DNA of 33,571 nucleotides. Origin: an uncultured Porphyromonadaceae bacterium (GTDB lineage: Bacteria; Bacteroidota; Bacteroidia; Bacteroidales; Muribaculaceae). Under the pieces are notes generated by a model. It saw nothing but the letters and a program-made list of their open reading frames with translations, searched no databases and was not told the DNA's origin. Where the stretch lies: NCBI GenBank assembly GCA_947175295.1, contig CAMWMK010000033.1, forward strand, positions 1-33,571, written 5' to 3'. Made by a program: the position numbers and the translations under genes. The first letter of the stretch is position 1. Each line of letters opens with the position of its first letter. Shown in pieces: positions 29,136 to 33,571 of this stretch.

Positions 29136-31037
29136 GTGGACGTAATCAGACTGCTGCCCGACTCGGTAGCCAACCAGATAGCCGCCGGAGAGGTGATCCA
29201 GCGTCCCGCTTCGGTGATCAAGGAACTCGTGGAGAACGCCGCCGACGCAGGCGCCACTGATATCCGCATATATGTGAAGGATGCTGGAAAGACACTCATA
29301 CAGGTGGTAGACAACGGACGCGGAATGTCTGAGACCGACGCCCGCATGGCATTCGAGCGTCATGCCACATCGAAGATCAGCTCCGCTGAAGACCTCTTCT
29401 CGCTGCGCACCATGGGCTTCCGCGGCGAGGCACTACCCTCCATCTGCGCCATCTCGCAGGTAGAGCTGCGTACCCGCACCGAAGGCGCACAGATGGGGAC
29501 ACGCCTTCTCATCAACGGCAGCCAGGTGGAAAGCCAGGAACCCTGCGTCTGCGATAAGGGCACCGTCATCAGCATACGCAATCTCTTCTACAATCTTCCG
29601 GCCCGACGCAAGTTCCTCAAGTCAGATGCCGGTGAACTGGGCCACATTATGCGGGAATTCGAACGCATGGCGCTCGTCAACAACAACCTCCGCATCTCCA
29701 TTGATACAGGGTCACGCGCAATCGACCTGCGCGCAGGCTCCATGCTGCAGCGCATCAACGACCTATGGAAGGGCAACCTCAACATGCAGCTCATACCGAT
29801 AACAGTGGATACCGACCTGGTGAAGATACAAGGCTATGTCTCACGCCCAGAGTATGCCCGGCGACGCAACCCCCTCTGGCATCTGATCGCCAATGGCAGG
29901 CACATCAACCATCTTAAGATGCACAAGGTGATCACCGGATGCTTCGACAATCTGATCGCCACCGATACGCAGCCTTGCTATTTCGTGAAGATAGAGGTAG
30001 ATCCGGCAGAGATCGACATCAACATCCATCCCAGCAAGAATGAGGTGAAGCTGGAGCGTGAGAAGGAGATCCTGAGCATCCTCGGAGCCAGCGTGAAGGC
30101 GGCCCTCGGCAAGTTTGCCGCAACGCCTCAGATTGATTTCGACACCGACCTCGTGCCCGTGCAGCCCGCAGGAGCGGATGCGCCTGAGAATCCGGGCATC
30201 GCGGTGCCGGCAGACTACAACCCGTTTGATTTCGGCTCCGACCCCGGATTCCTGCCCTCATCGGAGGGCACCGCATCGCCGCAGCCTTTCGCGCGCTACA
30301 GCGAAGTGCGCACCACAGGCAACCGCAGCAACGTCCGCAACGTCCGCAACTGGGACACACTCTACAACCGCTTCATGAACCGTCAGGAGCAAGAAGCAGC
30401 CGATCAGCCACCTGAGATGGTGGAAGGTGTGCTCCCGGCCTCGGAAGAGGCTGCTCCTGCCCCCAGGGTCTGCTTCCAGTTTGCCGATAAGTACATCATC
30501 ACGTCTTCGCGCGGAGGAGTGCTGGTCATCGACCAGCACCGCGCCCACCTCAAGATCCTCTTCGAGGATTGCCTGCGACGCGTGCGCCACATGGAGATGT
30601 CGAGCCAGCGCGTACTCTTTCCTGAGTCGGTAGAGCTCGACCCCGAGCAGCAAGACGCCCTGGCGCGCGTGCAGACCGAACTTTCCGCCATCGGTTTCAT
30701 CCTGGAGTATGAGGCCGACCGCAGATGGAACATAGCGGCTGTACCCGCTATGATAAGCCAGGCAGATGCGCGGGAGACAGTCTTGCGCATCCTGGAATCT
30801 GTACGTGAGGAGAGCGATGCCTACGGTGCGCAGCCCGACCCCGTGGAAGGCATCATGGAGCGGATGGCTCTGGTGATGGCCCGCAGCGCGGCCATAGTGC
30901 GCGGACGCCGCCTATCGCCTACGGAGATGGAGACCCTCGTAGGGCAGCTGCTGTCGCTCCCGGACCCCTCGCTTACACCTGCCGGCAAACGCATATTCAC
31001 CGTCCTCGATGAATCTCGCCTCGCATCCCTGCTCTGA
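29136..31037 (+). CDS. mutL: DNA mismatch repair protein MutL
   Basis: A 633-residue GHKL ATPase that links MutS mismatch recognition to downstream repair. N-terminal motifs: NQIAAGEVIQRPASVIKELV (12-31), DNGRGM (~51), ATSKI and GFRGEAL (~97). A disordered linker spans ~335-440, and the C-terminal dimerisation domain is ~445-633. There the nuclease motif DQHAX2EX4E reads DQHRAHLKILFE (first Glu replaced by Leu), the usual ACxxA motif reads ARSAA, and the usual CPHGRP reads TPAGKR, so the zinc-dependent endonuclease site looks lost. The start is GTG at 29136 (MDVIRLLPDSVANQ); no in-frame ATG fits the conserved N-terminus. It is likely co-transcribed with the OstA-like gene by position only. 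Confidence 0.95.
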   Translation: MDVIRLLPDSVANQIAAGEVIQRPASVIKELVENAADAGATDIRIYVKDAGKTLIQVVDNGRGMSETDARMAFERHATSKISSAEDLFSLRTMGFRGEALPSICAISQVELRTRTEGAQMGTRLLINGSQVESQEPCVCDKGTVISIRNLFYNLPARRKFLKSDAGELGHIMREFERMALVNNNLRISIDTGSRAIDLRAGSMLQRINDLWKGNLNMQLIPITVDTDLVKIQGYVSRPEYARRRNPLWHLIANGRHINHLKMHKVITGCFDNLIATDTQPCYFVKIEVDPAEIDINIHPSKNEVKLEREKEILSILGASVKAALGKFAATPQIDFDTDLVPVQPAGADAPENPGIAVPADYNPFDFGSDPGFLPSSEGTASPQPFARYSEVRTTGNRSNVRNVRNWDTLYNRFMNRQEQEAADQPPEMVEGVLPASEEAAPAPRVCFQFADKYIITSSRGGVLVIDQHRAHLKILFEDCLRRVRHMEMSSQRVLFPESVELDPEQQDALARVQTELSAIGFILEYEADRRWNIAAVPAMISQADARETVLRILESVREESDAYGAQPDPVEGIMERMALVMARSAAIVRGRRLSPTEMETLVGQLLSLPDPSLTPAGKRIFTVLDESRLASLL

Positions 31038-31163
31038 CTCCCCGGAACACCGGCTGCTTCGCTAACATCGCAACCCATTGATTTCAACCGCCGTAACTTT
31101 TCCACCCTTCAATTTTTACAAATTTTCACTATTCCAATCCTATGATTTCTGAAAAATTTTTAC

Positions 31164-31171
31164 GAACTTTG
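31164..31171 (+). promoter_or_regulatory. imperfect -7 box for nrdJ
   Basis: GAACTTTG differs from TAnnTTTG at the first position and lies 37 nt before the nrdJ ATG. No matching -33 box is seen. I see no cobalamin-riboswitch-like conserved core or strong terminator in the 171-nt mutL-nrdJ spacer. Confidence 0.3.
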
Positions 31172-31208
31172 CACTCAGAAATCAAACAACAACAGAAGCT
31201 TTAACCCA

Positions 31209-33571
31209 ATGTCTGACCACGCAACACAATTCACCGGCGACGAAGCCTACAATGGCGCCCTTGAATATTTCAACGGCGACGAGCTCGCCGCCCGCGTATG
31301 GGCAAGCAAGTACGCCCTCAAGGATTCGTATGGCAACCTTTACGAACGCACTCCCGACGATATGCACCGCCGCATCGCGTCGGAGATAGCGCGTATCGAA
31401 TCCAAGTATCCCAACCCTATGAGCGAGCAGGAGGTCTTCGACCTTATCAAAGATTTCCGCTACATCGTCCCGCAGGGTAGCCCGATGGCCGGCATCGGCA
31501 ATGACTTCCAGGTAGGATCCCTGTCAAACTGCTTCGTGATCGGACTCGACGGTCACCCTGATTCCTACGGCGGCATCATCCGCGAAGACGAGGAGCAGGT
31601 GCAGCTCATGAAGCGGCGCGGCGGCGTAGGCCACGACCTCTCGCATCTCCGCCCGAAGGGAACGCCGGTGAAGAACTCGGCCATTACCTCCACCGGACTC
31701 GTACCTTTCATGGAACGCTACAGCAATTCCACGCGCGAAGTGGCCCAGGACGGACGCCGCGGCGCGCTGATGCTCACCGTGAGCATAAAGCACCCCGACG
31801 CAGAAGCCTTCATCGACGCCAAGATGGAGCAGGGAAAGGTGACCGGGGCCAATGTCTCGGTACGAATCGACGACACCTTCATGCTATGTGCCGAGTCTGG
31901 CACTCCCTACGTCCAGAAGTTTCCTGTCAACTCCGACGATCCCATCGTGATGAAGGAGGTAGACGCCACCGCCATCTGGAAGAAGATAGTACACAACGCA
32001 TGGAAAAGCGCCGAGCCCGGAGTCCTCTTCTGGGACACGATCATCAAGGAATCGGTGCCCGACTGCTATGACGACCTCGGCTTCGAGACTATCTCCACCA
32101 ATCCATGCGGCGAGATTCCACTCTGTCCTTACGATAGCTGCCGCCTAACGGCCATCAACCTATACTCCTACGTGGAGAATCCCTTCACCCCGCAGGCATC
32201 GTTCAATTTCGAGCTTTTCCGTGAGCACGTCGGCAAAGCGCAGCGCATCATGGACGACATCATCGACCTCGAGATGGAGAAGATCGAAGCCATCATCGAA
32301 AAGATCAAGAAAGATCCGGAGACCGATGAAGTGAAGTATACGGAGCTCCACCTCTGGGAGAAGATCCGCGACAAGACGCTGCTCGGACGACGCACCGGCT
32401 GCGGTACTACCGGCGAAGGCGACATGCTGGCAGCCCTCGGCCTACGCTACGGCACCCCGGAGGCCACTGCTTTCTCGACCGAAGTGCATAAGCAGCTCGC
32501 ACTGGCCTACTACAACGCATCGGTGACTGCGGCGGAGGAACGCGGAGCGTTTGCCGTCTACGATGCTGAGCGTGAAAAAGACAATCCCTTCATCAAGCGC
32601 CTGAAGGAGGCCGACCCTGCTCTCTACGACCGCATGGTGAAGCATGGCCGACGAAACATCGCCTGCCTTACCATCGCCCCTACAGGCACAACTTCGCTCA
32701 TGACACGCACCACTTCCGGCCTTGAGCCGGTGTTCCTCCCCGTCTACAAGCGCCGCCGCAAGATTGTACCGGGCGACGAGAATGTACATGTCGATTTCAT
32801 CGACGAAGTGGGCGAAGCATATGAGGAGTATCTCGTCTATCACCCCAAGTTTATCGACTGGATGCGCATCAACGGCATAGAGCCGAAGAAAAACATGACG
32901 CAGGAGGAGGTAGACGAACTCGTCAAGAAGTCGCCCTACTACAAGGCCACCTCCAACGACATCGACTGGATGGAGAAGGTGCGCATGCAGGGAGCAGTGC
33001 AGAAATGGGTAGACCACTCGATTTCCGTGACCATCAATCTCCCGGCCGACGTCTCGGAAGAGCTGGTAGGTGATCTGTATATGGAGGCATGGAAAGCCGG
33101 ATGCAAGGGATGCACGGTATACCGCGACGGCTCGCGCAACAATGTGCTGGAGGCCGTGAAGAAGAAGAAAGACGAACCCGCCACCCACCTCATCCACACC
33201 CCCGACCACGTGGTGAAGCGTCCGAAGGAACTCGAGGCCGACGTAGTCCGCTTCCAGAACAATAAGGAGAAATGGATCGCTTTCGTAGGCCTCGTAGACG
33301 GAAAACCCTACGAGATATTCACCGGACTCGTCGACGATGAAGACGGCATCTTCTGTCCGAAGAGCATCAACCACGGCAAGATAATCAAGCAGGTGCTCCC
33401 CGACGGAAGGAAACGCTACGACTTCCAATTTATCAACAAGCGCGGATATAAGACCACCATCGAAGGCCTGAGCGAAAAGTTCAAGCCGGAATTCTGGAAC
33501 TACGCCAAGCTGATCTCAGGCGTGCTCCGCTATGGAATGCCCATCGATCAGGTGATCAAACTCGTTCAGGG
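31209..33571 (+). CDS. nrdJ: adenosylcobalamin-dependent (class II) ribonucleotide reductase, 3' end outside window
   Basis: 787 codons are visible and the frame is open at the window edge. The enzyme reduces ribonucleotides to deoxyribonucleotides using a cobalamin-generated thiyl radical. Landmarks: GSLSNCFVIG with Cys108 (redox cysteine); STNPCGEIPL with Asn298, the radical Cys300 and Glu302; TGCGTTGEGDMLAALGLRYG; PTGTTSLMTRTTSG; and the GCKGCTVYRDGSR segment near 640. The rest (~670 on) is the C-terminal extension typical of long NrdJ enzymes, and the final redox Cys pair would lie in it beyond the edge. It starts with ATG at 31209. Class II enzymes work with or without oxygen, which suits a gut anaerobe, and require B12 uptake or salvage. 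It is transcribed apart from mutL. Confidence 0.95.
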   Translation, partial: MSDHATQFTGDEAYNGALEYFNGDELAARVWASKYALKDSYGNLYERTPDDMHRRIASEIARIESKYPNPMSEQEVFDLIKDFRYIVPQGSPMAGIGNDFQVGSLSNCFVIGLDGHPDSYGGIIREDEEQVQLMKRRGGVGHDLSHLRPKGTPVKNSAITSTGLVPFMERYSNSTREVAQDGRRGALMLTVSIKHPDAEAFIDAKMEQGKVTGANVSVRIDDTFMLCAESGTPYVQKFPVNSDDPIVMKEVDATAIWKKIVHNAWKSAEPGVLFWDTIIKESVPDCYDDLGFETISTNPCGEIPLCPYDSCRLTAINLYSYVENPFTPQASFNFELFREHVGKAQRIMDDIIDLEMEKIEAIIEKIKKDPETDEVKYTELHLWEKIRDKTLLGRRTGCGTTGEGDMLAALGLRYGTPEATAFSTEVHKQLALAYYNASVTAAEERGAFAVYDAEREKDNPFIKRLKEADPALYDRMVKHGRRNIACLTIAPTGTTSLMTRTTSGLEPVFLPVYKRRRKIVPGDENVHVDFIDEVGEAYEEYLVYHPKFIDWMRINGIEPKKNMTQEEVDELVKKSPYYKATSNDIDWMEKVRMQGAVQKWVDHSISVTINLPADVSEELVGDLYMEAWKAGCKGCTVYRDGSRNNVLEAVKKKKDEPATHLIHTPDHVVKRPKELEADVVRFQNNKEKWIAFVGLVDGKPYEIFTGLVDDEDGIFCPKSINHGKIIKQVLPDGRKRYDFQFINKRGYKTTIEGLSEKFKPEFWNYAKLISGVLRYGMPIDQVIKLVQ

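Noticed and set aside
31038..31208. Cobalamin riboswitch before the B12-dependent reductase
   Set aside because: The spacer is short and I find no conserved riboswitch core or switch hairpin; a covariance-model search would settle it.
32442..33428. A 328-codon minus-strand frame
   Set aside because: Antisense to nrdJ, whose protein sequence is clearly conserved on the plus strand.

Overview
The window looks like a chromosomal piece of a Bacteroidota genome, order Bacteroidales; a Muribaculaceae-like gut commensal is my guess, not a demonstrated assignment. Reasons: many genes are preceded by the Bacteroidota -7 box TAnnTTTG (often with a TTTG box 19-20 nt upstream); a DUF5053-like protein, a BspA-like LRR_5 protein and an OstA-like protein are present; and the gene order tig-clpP-clpX and PPIase-PPIase-SurA-OstA-mutL is typical of the order as I remember it.

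Layout. (1) 1-6.2 kb is a visibly AT-rich accessory block. It holds two small minus-strand hypothetical genes, then a restriction-modification locus: a Sau3AI/MutH-family endonuclease, a C5-cytosine methyltransferase with an extra C-terminal domain, a bidirectional terminator, and a second, divergent Sau3AI-family endonuclease facing them. (2) 6.2-9.35 kb holds a long coiled-coil protein with an internally duplicated domain, a 33-bp tandem repeat array, the 5' stub of an AAA+ ATPase gene, and a small HExxH protein. (3) 9.36-12.58 kb is an ADP-ribose cassette: a 40-bp palindrome, an ADP-ribosylglycohydrolase (ARH), an NrtR-like Nudix/winged-helix regulator with an intact Nudix box, and a second ARH fused to a macrodomain-like module. 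Both ARH genes end in the same short repeat. (4) 12.7-18.9 kb holds a Cys-rich Spy/CpxP-like exported protein, a DUF3037/HipA-like kinase pair, a 990-residue BspA-like LRR_5 protein built from a duplicated module, and an exported protein of unknown function. (5) 19-33.57 kb is conserved core: tig, clpP and clpX (folding and proteolysis); three parvulin/SurA-type chaperones and an OstA-like protein (outer-membrane biogenesis); mutL; and a class II ribonucleotide reductase cut off by the window end.

Most unusual points: two Sau3AI-type nucleases served by one methyltransferase; the palindrome-controlled ADP-ribose cassette; sequence-unrelated simple linkers with a 14-nt (or 7-nt) period at several gene junctions; a 9-bp minisatellite inside the OstA-like gene; and a MutL whose C-terminal nuclease motifs are degenerate. 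No tRNA, rRNA, CRISPR array or intact insertion sequence was seen.
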